Origin: Coemansia sp. RSA 1804
Lineage: Eukaryota; Kickxellomycota; Kickxellomycetes; Kickxellales; Kickxellaceae
Direction of reading: 5' to 3'
DNA length: 36,911 nucleotides
Assembly: GCA_027578815.1 (NCBI GenBank)
Contig: JANBTH010000095.1
Coordinates: forward strand, 1-36,911
The notes beneath the pieces were generated by a model. That model was not told the origin of the DNA and made no database searches. It saw nothing but the letters and a program-made list of their open reading frames with translations. This document shows positions 9,970 to 18,560 of this stretch, in pieces. Every line of letters starts with the position of its first letter. Position 1 is the stretch's first letter. The position numbers and the translations under genes are program-made.

Positions 9970-10041
9970 AAGAAGGGGTTGGTTTCTTTAGGTAGCTTTG
10001 AAGATGTTATTTTATGAAAAATCAACATAACAAAAGTCTAC

Positions 10042-10352
10042 GATATTGCCCTAGTGAAGTGTGTTTCCAACAGGTTGTGTCTAGATTATTTTGTTATGAG
10101 AACAGTCTATTAACAAAGCTAAATAATTGAAACAAGTTGCACTGCATGCAATAAATTATTACTGGATAAAAGAAAACTACTTTTAATGTCCATATTAGTT
10201 GAGAAAAAGCTTGAAGTGACTGTGCATGACAATATAGTTTGAAATATTATCTATGCAAAGGAATTAGATACAATTCTCAAGCCTGAAAATTCTTTCTACT
10301 CTTTAAAATGTGAAAGAATGTCTTGACTGGGCAAATGCCCACATAGTCTAGA
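10042..10352. other. AT-rich spacer between the two 240-bp elements
   Basis: No supported gene. The only frame leaving copy 1 is a 38-codon run from an ATG inside it, too short to claim. I see no other structure. Confidence 0.4.
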
Positions 10353-10603
10353 TGTTATGATGACATAGGAGATGTTAACATTTGATCGGAATGTTAACAT
10401 TCGATGCAAAAGTAAACATCTCTGGTCATCAAAAGTAGCATTTTCGTATTAGGATTTGATCTATAGTAGTGTACTCTTTTAATAGTGGATGATCGGTGGC
10501 TATAAAAGCACCGATATTCACTATTAGGAATGAGGATGTTTCTTTAGGTAGTTTTGAAGATGTTATTTTATTTAATAAAAAAATCAACATAACAAAAGTC
10601 TAC
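10353..10603. repeat. 240-bp dispersed element, copy 2
   Basis: The direct repeat of 9793-10041, diverged by substitutions and small indels but with the same TGTTATG/CATAACA termini (10353-10359, 10588-10594). The GTTAAC sites start at 10374 and 10393; the third (10412) has decayed to GTAAAC, but the 19-bp spacing is kept. TATAAAAG (10501-10508) sits in the loop of the hairpin AATAGTG/CACTATT, whose inner arms ATCGGTG and CACCGAT pair perfectly. Confidence 0.7.
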
Positions 10604-10665
10604 AATAATGCTTGATATTAATTGGTATTATCAAAATGACTAACAACTAGTGGATTATAGCATAT

Positions 10666-10743
10666 GGAATTCAACTAAATGTATAAAAATATTGTTTTAA
10701 AGTAGGAATCTAACTAAATGTATAAAACTATTGTTTTAAATTA
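10666..10743. repeat. 39-bp tandem duplication
   Basis: Two adjacent 39-bp units (10666-10704 and 10705-10743) share GGAAT, AACTAAATGTATAAAA and ATTGTTTTAAA with a few substitutions. They abut the structured GC-rich element. Confidence 0.75.
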
Positions 10744-10744
10744 A

Positions 10745-10838
10745 GGGATCTGCCCTCAAGTCTCTGAAAGAGACATCTTTCGGTAGCCTGCACCGAAAGT
10801 GGGGGCGGATCCCGAGGGAGGTTTTGGTGCAGAAACCT
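10745..10838 (+). ncRNA. Candidate structured RNA with three-way junction (unknown class)
   Basis: This GC-rich block in AT-rich surroundings folds on paper without forcing. P1 is a 14-bp helix (10745-10758 with 10800-10813, three G-T pairs). P2 is a 5-bp hairpin (10760-10764 with 10770-10774, TGAAA loop). P3 is an 8-bp hairpin (10777-10784 with 10792-10799, 7-nt loop). Downstream, P4 pairs 10819-10824 with 10833-10838. Nucleotides 10788-10794 (CTGCACC) are exactly complementary to 10826-10832 (GGTGCAG) in the P4 loop, allowing a kissing contact. I found no core of hammerhead, twister, HDV, pistol or TPP riboswitch, and it is not a tRNA or 5S rRNA. The strand is uncertain because stems fold on both. 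It could instead be a foldback DNA element. Confidence 0.5.
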
Positions 10839-10841
10839 GCT

Positions 10842-11205
10842 GTTTATTATTTTTATTAAAAATGATTAATAGATAGTTTACAATGGAGTTCCTATTTTTA
10901 CACTATAAAACATTAAATATAATAATTTTTACTGTAGCCTTATAATTGATAAACTAGTCATTGCATTGACAATGCATAGAATACTTATCTGACAGCTTCT
11001 ATAAGAAAAAGTGAAATTGCCTCTAGAGTTTTTTTAAGATAAAAACTTTTTTCAATGTATTTCATAATACTGTTTAGTATAACATGTTTATTATGTGAGG
11101 CTAACAATAAAAAACTATGACAAGGCATTATAAAGAATCCCTAATCCAGGTTTTATTAGCTACATGCTTTACCTAGTAAGCATATTGTAAAAGAAAGTTA
11201 GGGAA
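10842..11205. other. AT-rich intergenic
   Basis: No gene or motif is supported. It should include the 3' UTR of the minus-strand zinc-finger-like ORF at 11206. Confidence 0.45.
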
Positions 11206-11406
11206 TTAGCCTTTGGTAGTACCATGTTTGTCCTTGGGTTTAGAGTATGGCAAGAAACCATAATATTTTTCACAATTTTGATTGCTGCAGTAATATATAT
11301 TCTCTCTTTTTGCCTTATGTTCGGCTCCGCCCCTACAAGGTACAGGCTTTGATTTGTTACATTTATGGCATGCAACAGCACATCCACAGTTTGTAATAGT
11401 TGGCAT
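11206..11406 (-). CDS. Small Cys-rich, zinc-binding-type protein (66 aa)
   Basis: Cysteines fall at residues 7, 9, 13, 16, 24, 41 and 46: a CGC, a CHKC knuckle, then after a basic linker YYCSNQNCEKYYGF. The second half (aromatic-Cys-x4-Cys-x-aromatic-aromatic-Gly-Phe) resembles GRF-type zinc fingers found in nucleases, helicases and transposon proteins; that is an impression, not a proven match. The basic C-terminus suggests nucleic-acid binding. CSNxxCxK also occurs in the 56-aa protein at 18031. The start is a true ATG and the Cys-rich composition is not what AT-rich noncoding DNA gives. Function unknown; it could be a surviving piece of a mobile-element protein. Confidence 0.5.
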   Translation of the reverse strand: MPTITNCGCAVACHKCNKSKPVPCRGGAEHKAKRENIYYCSNQNCEKYYGFLPYSKPKDKHGTTKG

Positions 11407-11817
11407 CAGGTAAATGTATCTAACTATGTATTTAATGTGTAGATATTATACTTTGTAGTAATGAAGTTAAAATATGTAGTTTTCATTGCTGTTTTTTGTG
11501 AAAGACAAATTATTCACCTTTTATATTAGTTGGTAATGATACATTAAAATGAATAATGAAGCAAAACATATCTAATGTGGTATTTATTCTATTTTTAATT
11601 ATATATTGCTTACCATATGTCAATCAGCTGCTTTAATTTATTATTAATTAACTTGGCAGTCCTTTTTAGCTTTTTATTGCTATTAATTAACCCGAATGAG
11701 TTGTGTTGGATATTGGTCATGGTCATAAACATGCTACGTGTAATTATAAAGCGATAGTTCAAAATTTGCACGTTTTTAATTAGCTCTTTTTTGGGGTTTG
11801 ATTTACCCTATATTTGT
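11407..11817. other. AT-rich intergenic
   Basis: No supported gene or repeat beyond simple A/T runs. It contains the presumed upstream region of the gene at 11206 (no perfect TATAAA in sense orientation). Confidence 0.4.
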
Positions 11818-11976
11818 TTAATTGAAGACTGCCATTTCTGATAATTCGTTTATTGTTAGTTTCAATTTATTAAATCTAGTCCGCATAGGCATTAATAGTT
11901 TTCCAATAAATTTCAGCTGTTTTGTTTCCACGTCGTCATTGCCATTTGTGTACTTTGCCACAGCGAAAAGCTCCAT
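11818..11976 (-). CDS. Short unknown ORF (52 aa), weak
   Basis: ATG at 11976 to TAA at 11820-11818. The peptide is amphipathic and basic toward the end (GKLLMPMRTRFNKLKL then INELSEM), helix-like, with a composition more protein-like than the neighbouring frames. There is no clear TATA box and no recognised family. The opposite strand is also open for 74 codons but translates to Phe/Leu/Ser-rich sequence without an ATG start. It may be spurious. Confidence 0.22.
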   Translation of the reverse strand: MELFAVAKYTNGNDDVETKQLKFIGKLLMPMRTRFNKLKLTINELSEMAVFN

Positions 11977-12784
11977 GATACTTGATATTGTGCAGCGTAA
12001 ACGTTTATTGTTTTTTTTTGCAAAAGTTCCGCCACAGATGCAGTGACTCTATGCGTTTGTTTTCATTGACCATATTTTTTTGGCATTAGCATAATATTGT
12101 CAATCCCACCCGAGGTTCTGAACAGAACAACAGCAAAAGCGTTAAAAAAGTTATTACTTGGCAATGCTATTCGTTGGTTAGTCAGAATGGAATACATGCC
12201 AATCAATAGTTATACACGATGTTCAGAAAAACTAAAAGAAAGTATAAAAAAGTAATAAAGATCACGAGGCGGAACGAAACTAAAAAGGGAAATAAAGATA
12301 ATCATGCTGCACATGCGAAAAGATAAATATTACTGGCTTATTCACTTTATTTTTCAAAGATTAGATGAGCCGTGTGAGAACAAAAAAATAAAGTGGCAAA
12401 GGAAAATGAGAGGTCATATGCTCCGTTGCATGCAATTTTTCTTCTTTTTGGTGCTTCTAGGAAAATAAAACACCAGCGAAAAACAAGCTGAAGAAGAAAA
12501 TAAGCCAAAAAGTGGTGGGTGCGAGCTTAAAGACAAATAATATGCATAGAGAAGCAAAGGCTGGTTTGTGCACTGAATTCGTTTCAGTTGCTAGCGGAAC
12601 ATTGTATTATTAATACTGTTTCTGCCCTAATCCTTTGGGAAAAAGGACAACTAAGCGCTTGGAGCTTCACCATATAAATGACAAGGGCCATTCTCTCGGT
12701 GGGCGCAAGAGATGGGAACAACGACATCTTTTATCCTTATTCCCAACAATTTATACTTTTAGTTTTAACAGACACGAAAACATT
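11977..12784. other. Upstream region and leader of the catalase gene
   Basis: AT-rich, becoming mixed near the gene. The catalase frame stays open for 50 codons upstream of ATG 12785, but only from a TTG and with a composition unlike catalase. I read this as 5' leader, with TTTATACTTTT about 40 bp before the ATG. No other gene seen. Confidence 0.5.
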
Positions 12785-14266
12785 ATGAGCAGCACAGACA
12801 TTCCTCTCAACTCTGGCCTTGGGGCGCTGACGACCGGAAACGGCAGCCCGGTTGCGAACAATCAAACATCGCAGACGGCCGGATACTATGGGCCGGTGCT
12901 GATCCAGGACTTTCATCTGATTGACAAGCTAGCGCACTTTGACCGCGAGCGCATTCCCGAGCGCGTGGTGCACGCAAAAGGAGCTGGTGCGCACGGATAC
13001 TTTGAGGTAACCAAGGATGTTTCGCATCTCACGTGTGCAAAGTTCCTCAGCGAAGTCGGCAAGCGCACACCCGTGTTTACGCGCTTCTCAACGGTTGGCG
13101 GAGAGCTGGGGTCGGCCGACACTGCAAGGGACCCACGCGGATTTGCAGTAAAGTTCTACACGGAGGAAGGCAACTGGGACATGGTTGGCAACAACACGCC
13201 GGTGTTCTTTATCCGCGATCCTATCAAATTCCCCGACTTTATCCACACGCAGAAGCGCGACCCGCGGACGCATCTCAAGAATCCTGACATGCAGTGGGAC
13301 TTTTGGTCGCATGTTCCCGAGGCGCTGCACCAGGTGATGATTCTGTTCTCCAACCGCGGCACGCCTGTCGGATACCGCCACATGCACGGATACTCCAGCC
13401 ACACGCTCAAGCTCGTCAAGGAGGACGGGTCGTTCCACTACGTCAAGTGGCACTTCCGCACAGACCAGGGCATCAAGAACTTCAAGGCGAGCGAGGCCGC
13501 GCAGCTAGAGGGCGCCAATCCTGATTTCGCCACGCAGGATCTGATGGAGGCAATTGAGCGCGGCGATCATCCATCGTGGACGGTCTTCATCCAGGTATTC
13601 AGCGAGCAGGAGGCGATGCAGATGAAGTACAATCCGTTTGACGTCACCAAGGTGGTCAGCCAGAAGGACTTCCCGCTGCACGAGGTTGGCCGCATGGTGC
13701 TGAATCGCAACCCGGAGAACTACTTTGCCGAGGTCGAGCAGGCAGCGTTTTCGCCATCGCACATGGTGCCTGGCATTGCGCCGTCGCCGGACCGCATGCT
13801 GCAGGGAAGGCTGTTTAGCTATCCGGACACGCACAGACACCGGCTGGGCGCAAACTATCTGCAGCTGCCGATCAATCGCCCAATCAGCAGCGTTGCCAAC
13901 CACCAGCGCGACGGACCCATGTGCTTCACCGACAACGGCGGCCGCCGCCCCAACTACGAGCCGAACTCGTTTGGCGGTCCCGCGCAGAGCCCGCACAGCC
14001 AGGAAATCGCCGCCCAATTCCACGTCGACGGTCTTGTTGCGAGACACACGTACGGCATCACCGATGAGGATTTTGACCAGCCGAGGGCGCTGTACCGTCT
14101 GCTTAGCGCCGAGGAGCAGCAGGATCTTGTTGACAACATTGCTGGCAACATCGCAAAGGCAAAGCTTGTTTTCCAGCGCAGCATTCTGCCGCACCTGAAG
14201 CGTGTTGACAGCGAGTTTGGCGCTCGCATTGAGACCATTCTGAAGCAAGCAAACCCCGAACTGTGA
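12785..14266 (+). CDS. Monofunctional heme catalase (493 aa)
   Basis: It converts two H2O2 to O2 and water. The small-subunit clade-3 catalase layout is complete: distal His63 in RVVHAKGAGAHGYF, Asn136 in VGNNTPVFFIRD, and proximal heme ligand Tyr346 in RLFSYPDTHRHRLG. These fall a constant 11 residues before bovine His74, Asn147 and Tyr357. NADPH-pocket residues (such as HFRTDQG) are present, and the C-terminal helices end at NPEL. The terminus is not an SKL-type peroxisomal signal, so a cytosolic location is likely, although some catalases use non-canonical signals. ATG 12785 (MSSTDIPLNS) begins the family-like N-terminus. No introns. High GC3. Confidence 0.97.
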   Translation: MSSTDIPLNSGLGALTTGNGSPVANNQTSQTAGYYGPVLIQDFHLIDKLAHFDRERIPERVVHAKGAGAHGYFEVTKDVSHLTCAKFLSEVGKRTPVFTRFSTVGGELGSADTARDPRGFAVKFYTEEGNWDMVGNNTPVFFIRDPIKFPDFIHTQKRDPRTHLKNPDMQWDFWSHVPEALHQVMILFSNRGTPVGYRHMHGYSSHTLKLVKEDGSFHYVKWHFRTDQGIKNFKASEAAQLEGANPDFATQDLMEAIERGDHPSWTVFIQVFSEQEAMQMKYNPFDVTKVVSQKDFPLHEVGRMVLNRNPENYFAEVEQAAFSPSHMVPGIAPSPDRMLQGRLFSYPDTHRHRLGANYLQLPINRPISSVANHQRDGPMCFTDNGGRRPNYEPNSFGGPAQSPHSQEIAAQFHVDGLVARHTYGITDEDFDQPRALYRLLSAEEQQDLVDNIAGNIAKAKLVFQRSILPHLKRVDSEFGARIETILKQANPEL

Positions 14267-14888
14267 TTTGTTTCACTTGTTTATCTGCGGATGATTCGCC
14301 AGTCTTTTATTCCCCCTTTTCACTTTCTTGCTAGCATTTACTCTAACTATACGCTATGTCAAGAAATTCCTTTCGCCCCAAAAATGAAAAAGGGTCAGCC
14401 GTGACAGATGAAAGACTCCAGCGAAGCTTGCTTTCCCCCTCCCCCAACTTGTTATCTTCTACTCAATATTGAATTACTTTTTATTAGCTTCCGGCGGCGG
14501 GTCTTTTCCATATAACGTATCAGATTTGAACAAAAAGAGGGTTAAAATATGAAAGAGGAAAACTTTGCCTTTCCGCTGGGGGATGGGGGTGAGTGAGACT
14601 TTAGCTCTTTCTTTTCCGTTCTGGCAAAAAGGGGTTGGGAAAATGGCGAAAGGCGGAGATGAAATTTTAACACACAAACTTCCCACTCTTATATATCGTT
14701 CGTCCCTTTTCCGCACCCACCACGCATATTTCACTCCTCCGGCCTTCATTCCATCCATATCACTAATACTTAATATTGCATTTTATTCATCCTTTTCCCA
14801 GCTTCTTTGCTTTCTGCTTTTGTTTTTATTCCTTTTTATGCTATACCTTTAATTCAACTAGATAAACTTTATAAAGTAAGAGTAATAA
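14267..14888. other. Intergenic: catalase 3' end and promoter of 175-aa gene
   Basis: No supported gene; the 95-codon frames on both strands here are T/F/L-rich shadows. A TATATAT run lies near 14691, about 200 bp before the next ATG, and a T-rich tract (about 14790-14850) just before it is typical of fungal promoters. Confidence 0.5.
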
Positions 14889-15416
14889 ATGACACCCTAC
14901 GTTGTACTGGTTTCGTTCAGCGACTTTAGCAAAAGCAAGTTTTGTGATTTCGTAGAGGTTCCCGTTGATGGGACATACAGGCAGTTCAAGTGGGCGATAT
15001 GCGAAAGACTCAGAGAGGCCAAGGTGGCATTTATCAACGCAGACGAGCTTGCCTTCAGAACAAGCGCCGTGAGCCTGGACCAGCTGAATGACGAAGCCAA
15101 TTTCCACGATCTAATCCAGAAGCACGATGTCGTGGAGATTGAATCGTGCTACAGCGCCATGGGTCCTATTGCCCTGTCATTTGTCAAAGGCAATATTGAA
15201 AAAACTTCTATTGACAAGGCCCCTGTTGCTGAAACCATGAGTGTTGATATTCCTGTGGCACTTGAGAGAGAAAACACGTTGGTTGAAAGCAATGCGTTTT
15301 CTCTGAATAATGCTAGCAAGATGTTTAATAATGATATTCCTTCATCCTACGCCACCCCTGATAACGTTTCCTCCTCCGACACGCACTTTTCCAACAATAC
15401 CATCTACACCTGCTGA
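14889..15416 (+). CDS. Unknown protein with possible ubiquitin-like (beta-grasp/PB1) N-terminus (175 aa)
   Basis: The first 95 residues have alternating strand and helix character: YVVLVSFSDF, a second strand with DFVEVPVDG, an amphipathic helix (FKWAICERLREAK), short strands and HDVVEIESCY. This order fits a beta-grasp domain such as ubiquitin-like or PB1. From about residue 100 the sequence is Ser/Asn/Thr-rich and probably disordered. There is no signal peptide or membrane segment. ATG 14889 follows an A-rich context. A shorter ORF at 9142 has a loosely similar opening. I cannot assign a family; the fold idea is inference. Confidence 0.6.
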   Translation: MTPYVVLVSFSDFSKSKFCDFVEVPVDGTYRQFKWAICERLREAKVAFINADELAFRTSAVSLDQLNDEANFHDLIQKHDVVEIESCYSAMGPIALSFVKGNIEKTSIDKAPVAETMSVDIPVALERENTLVESNAFSLNNASKMFNNDIPSSYATPDNVSSSDTHFSNNTIYTC

Positions 15417-16039
15417 GAACGCTCTACGGCTAGCATGAATCTGCATTTCTTTTCCCAATTTCTGCCATGAAACCATTGTGTACGAATAGCAATAATGTGG
15501 TGGTGCGAGTCATGCCATTTGCTTGGAGATACCAACTAACGTTGCATACTTATAATAGCTCTATGTACGTTGATAGGGCTTTTAGTGACAGAGAGACAAA
15601 ACGCATCTCACTAGTTTAAGTCTAATTTTTTAGATGTTGGTGCGCTTATTCAACAAATCACACAGCATACGCATCGAATAAACGCACTGGTAAAAAAAGA
15701 CTAATGCCGATCCATGATATTGTTGTTGTCTATAAAGCGCAGGAAAAGTTTATGCTATACGTCTGGCAGTTGAAAAGACAAGTAGATTGCAAAAGTTTAC
15801 ATTTTCTTTAAACATTTACACCCTTACTATACAATAAAGCACTTTACTTATTTGAATAGCATTTTTGCGGTTGCGTGGTAAAAAATATTGCTTTTTATTT
15901 TAAAAACATGTGGTAAAATGGGTGCAAATACTTGCTCACGCTGCTCGGTATAGCCAAATTTATCGAGAAATAGAATGAAACGTTATAAAACAAAAATGAC
16001 GACAAAAACAGTTTTAATACAAACAGACGCCGCTTTTTT
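15417..16039. other. Convergent intergenic region
   Basis: It contains the 3' UTRs of the plus-strand gene ending at 15416 and the minus-strand gene ending at 16040. An AATAAA occurs near 15832 on the plus strand, and TTTTATTTT (AAAATAAAA on the minus strand) near 15893. No gene seen. Confidence 0.5.
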
Positions 16040-16567
16040 TTACCTCTTTGCCCACGAGTTGCTGCTTCCATACTCTTGCGCATCATACTGGCCTGACATA
16101 TGGTTTGGCTCATACTGGCCAGGCACATGGTACTGTTCATGCTGGTAAGGGACAGGAATTTCCTGCTCTCTGTACTGGGCAGACGGCGGGTACTGGTGCT
16201 TTTGGTAAGGCAGCGAAAACTCCTGCAGCTTACGAGGCAACTTGAACTTGTGCTTGAACTTCTTCTTCAAAAAGAACCAGGCTCCAACAAGAACCATGGC
16301 AAACACCACAATGCATACTATTATAATTCCCGCAAGCATGCCGGTTGACGCCGGGGTTGACTGGGCTGTATCATCGCTATTCTTTGGTTCAATGCTGACC
16401 TCGCTGGAGCTGCTATGGGTTTCATGGTCGTCAATTTCTCCTATTCCTACATCAGCCACTGCTGCAGCGCCATTAAGACCTGCTATTACTCCCAATGGAG
16501 AGCTGGCCACATTATATGCAAGGGTTAGAAGAGCAAAAGCTAGCATTGAACTTGGTTGACTCTTCAT
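16040..16567 (-). CDS. Type I single-pass membrane protein with Tyr/Gln/Pro-rich tail (175 aa)
   Basis: The signal peptide (about 1-22, MLAFALLTLAYNVASS) starts at ATG 16567; upstream in-frame codons are AT-rich leader. A Ser/Thr/acid-rich ectodomain spans about 23-78. One transmembrane helix (about 80-102, MLAGIIIVCIVVFAMVLVGAWFF) is followed by a basic juxtamembrane run (KKKFKHKFKLPRK). The cytosolic tail carries repeated QY/PGQY-like units (QYPPSAQY, QYHVPGQY, QYEPNHMSGQY). The plan matches the 122-aa protein at 5882 but the tails differ. Such proteins include fungal wall-stress sensors, but no diagnostic domain is visible. The Tyr-rich tail could recruit adaptors; that is inference. Confidence 0.75.
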   Translation of the reverse strand: MKSQPSSMLAFALLTLAYNVASSPLGVIAGLNGAAAVADVGIGEIDDHETHSSSSEVSIEPKNSDDTAQSTPASTGMLAGIIIVCIVVFAMVLVGAWFFLKKKFKHKFKLPRKLQEFSLPYQKHQYPPSAQYREQEIPVPYQHEQYHVPGQYEPNHMSGQYDAQEYGSSNSWAKR

Positions 16568-17794
16568 ACTACAAACTATTGGGTAATTTTTTTGTTGTTT
16601 TATATTTTTCAAATAAAAAAATAAAATGTATACTTGAAATATGTGCACAGTAGAAAAAGAATTGTACAAAGAAATTAAATATGAGAGATGAATATTATAC
16701 ACCGAGATTCATTTACTTATTCTTCTTTTTTATTATTCGCCCTCTCCCTCAACCAATATCTATATACCCGATAATTCAACAACGACAATGTGGAGCATAT
16801 TCGGATATTGCTTCAATTTTTTCCTTTTTCCTTCTACTTGCCTAGTCATGTATTATTTTATTTTTAACATTAAAAAAGAAGGAATATGAAATTTCTTCTG
16901 AATAAATCTAATCATGTGGATTGATGACATGCTTTAATTCATCATTTTTACTCTTCTCGTTCATCATGTGTGAATAATTTGACAGCCAGGCTAATATCTG
17001 CATTGAGTAGAAAATAATGCATACTTTTTGGACCAAAATTTATAAAATATGTGGTAAATTTTGTTTTGCTATCAGATGACGTAGATTAGCAGTTCATTAA
17101 TCTCACGTTCACTTCCGTTTCTTACCCCCTCAGATGATAAGAAAACGTGGGTCATGGTTTCGGATATTTTTCTTTGTGAAAAGAGAAATAAAAAGGGAGA
17201 AGGAATTTCTTTTTCATTTCGGAATAGTCTCGTGATTATTGTTTTTTCCATTTTATTAAAACATCGTAAAGGTTTAGAAAATATAGAAACTTTCATGGTA
17301 ATCGATACGGTAAATTGTATTTTAGATGAAAGTTACTATCTGCGTTATTGCTTCTTAAAGCTTTTGTTCCTGTTAATGGCTGCTCTTTGGCTTTTAATAT
17401 AAGCGTTATCAAAGACTACTTAAGTGCAAACAGCACTTACAATTTGCAATAATATTATACTGCTTGTCCTCACACACATTTGCAATGTTAAAAACGTTAA
17501 AACGCTTTATTGTGTGTGCAAACATTATATGCTTGTCATTTAAATTTTCTAGCTTACATTTGTAGTTTGCTTTTGCTAAGTTAAAGTGCTATTTAATACC
17601 AAAGCTTTTGAGCAAACACTGATTTGACAATAAATTAGAATAATTAAACAATTTGGATATTCATACTCGGAAGTTGACAGTACAAAATTTATAATTTATG
17701 AGCGATTCAAAAAAAGAACACTAAAATTTTAACAATATAAAAATGTTGAAAAAACTGGCATTATTACGACATACACACACTTTGAATGCCAATG
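16568..17794. other. AT-rich gene-poor region
   Basis: An 82-codon ATG frame on the plus strand (17154-17402) and overlapping minus frames translate to Phe/Leu/Ile-rich, charge-poor sequence, so I do not call them. Around 17410-17530 there are loose repeats of TTGCAA and TATGCTTGTC words. No RNA gene or mobile-element coding sequence seen. Confidence 0.45.
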
Positions 17795-17901
17795 AACGTA
17801 TCAAGATACAACAGTAAAATTTTAAGATGAATACCAGTGCAATAATTACTGCATATGAATAACATTATGGCATTGCATTCTCCAGTGTAATAAACTTGCA
17901 A

Positions 17902-17909
17902 TATAAAAG
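17902..17909 (+). promoter_or_regulatory. TATA box of Cys-rich gene A
   Basis: TATAAAAG, 129 bp upstream of ATG 18031. It is conserved in copy B at 131 bp. Confidence 0.6.
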
Positions 17910-18030
17910 AGGCTGCATCCTGGCTTTTTGCTTAAACCGATAAACAGTAATTATTCCTTTTATTCTACATTTTATTAAGCTATTAGCCAGAAAAACATTC
18001 TTTTTTAGATATTGGGTATAAAAAGCTAAA

Positions 18031-18201
18031 ATGTGTTGGTACAAGTGCTCAAATATTGAGTGTAGCAAAAGGGCTTTTGATTTTAGATGTTTATTATTGC
18101 AGCATGCAAGTTATATTGGAATATGTCCAAAGTGCTTCAGTAATAGTAGTGAAACAGCAAAAAAAGCTTTTTCAAATTGCGTTTACGCAATTTTAATTTA
18201 G
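18031..18201 (+). CDS. 56-aa Cys-rich protein A (zinc-binding type, unknown family)
   Basis: ATG 18031 to TAG 18199-18201. Cysteines lie at 2, 6, 11, 20, 32, 35 and 50, with His25. The spacing C-x4-C-x4-C and ICPKC suggests a small zinc-binding fold. Compared with protein B (19987-20157), the length is identical with no indel, about half of the residues are identical, and every Cys is kept except C11, which is His in B, another zinc ligand. Both start MCWYKC and end Tyr-x-Ile-Leu-x. That pattern in old, diverged copies suggests purifying selection on a protein. CSNxxCxK is shared with the ORF at 11206. I recognise no family; transcription is inferred from the TATA box. Confidence 0.55.
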   Translation: MCWYKCSNIECSKRAFDFRCLLLQHASYIGICPKCFSNSSETAKKAFSNCVYAILI

Positions 18202-18560
18202 CAAATATTTGAAGTTGAACAAGAGAATTCAGTAATGCAATTATCACAAAATGCAAGTTTTATTCTGGGTTTGCATTTTATTATAATAAAATGACTATGC
18301 AATAATTGAATTGCGTATCTAAGCAAAGCAAAACGTTTTAATATTGTCAGCAACGTTGCTTTTATGTTAGATTGCAGAGTAAAACGTTTTTTACTTGCTT
18401 TAGGTTTTATAAAATGAAAATAACAATTTCTTGGGTTAGGGTTGGACATTAAATGGCCGGTTTTGGTAAAATAAAACATGAGACTAGTGCATTTTTGAAT
18501 TTAATGCATTATCCATTTTTTGATAGGTTGGTAAAAATTTTTGACTTCGTTAATAAAGAC

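Larger units (their letters stand above)
9793..10041. repeat. 240-bp dispersed element, copy 1
   Basis: Copy 1 of an element repeated in direct orientation at 10353-10603; starts are 560 bp apart. The core starts TGTTATG and ends CATAACA (10026-10032), a 7-bp terminal inverted repeat with TG...CA ends like a small LTR; similarity continues nine bases further. Inside are three GTTAAC sites at exact 19-bp steps, a hairpin with a TATA box in its loop (9922-9969), and a conserved tail (TTTCTTTAGGTAG, GAAGATGTTATTTTAT). I see no target-site duplication and no retroelement coding sequence nearby. It could be a solo-LTR-like relic, a MITE, or a duplicated promoter. Confidence 0.7.

Noticed and set aside
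9793..10594. A complete LTR retrotransposon with these copies as its two LTRs
   Set aside because: Only about 320 bp separates the copies and it encodes no gag, protease or polymerase; no primer-binding site or target duplication is visible.
10745..10838. Hammerhead, twister, twister-sister, HDV or TPP riboswitch
   Set aside because: There is no CTGATGA/GAAA hammerhead core, no twister UAA...AAGC core, no nested HDV double pseudoknot and no CTGAGA/ACCTGAT TPP box. Shared words such as GGGGGCGG are too short to assign a class.
12635..12784. 50-codon extension of the catalase frame
   Set aside because: It begins only at a TTG and has basic, His-rich composition unlike catalase N-termini; ATG 12785 is the first ATG giving the family layout.
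17154..17402. 82-codon ATG frame in the AT-rich region
   Set aside because: Ile/Leu/Phe-rich content expected of AT-rich DNA, no motif, and an overlapping minus-strand frame of similar length.
18198..18479. Minus-strand frame within duplication copy A
   Set aside because: It has no counterpart frame in copy B, whereas the plus-strand 56-aa frame is kept in both.
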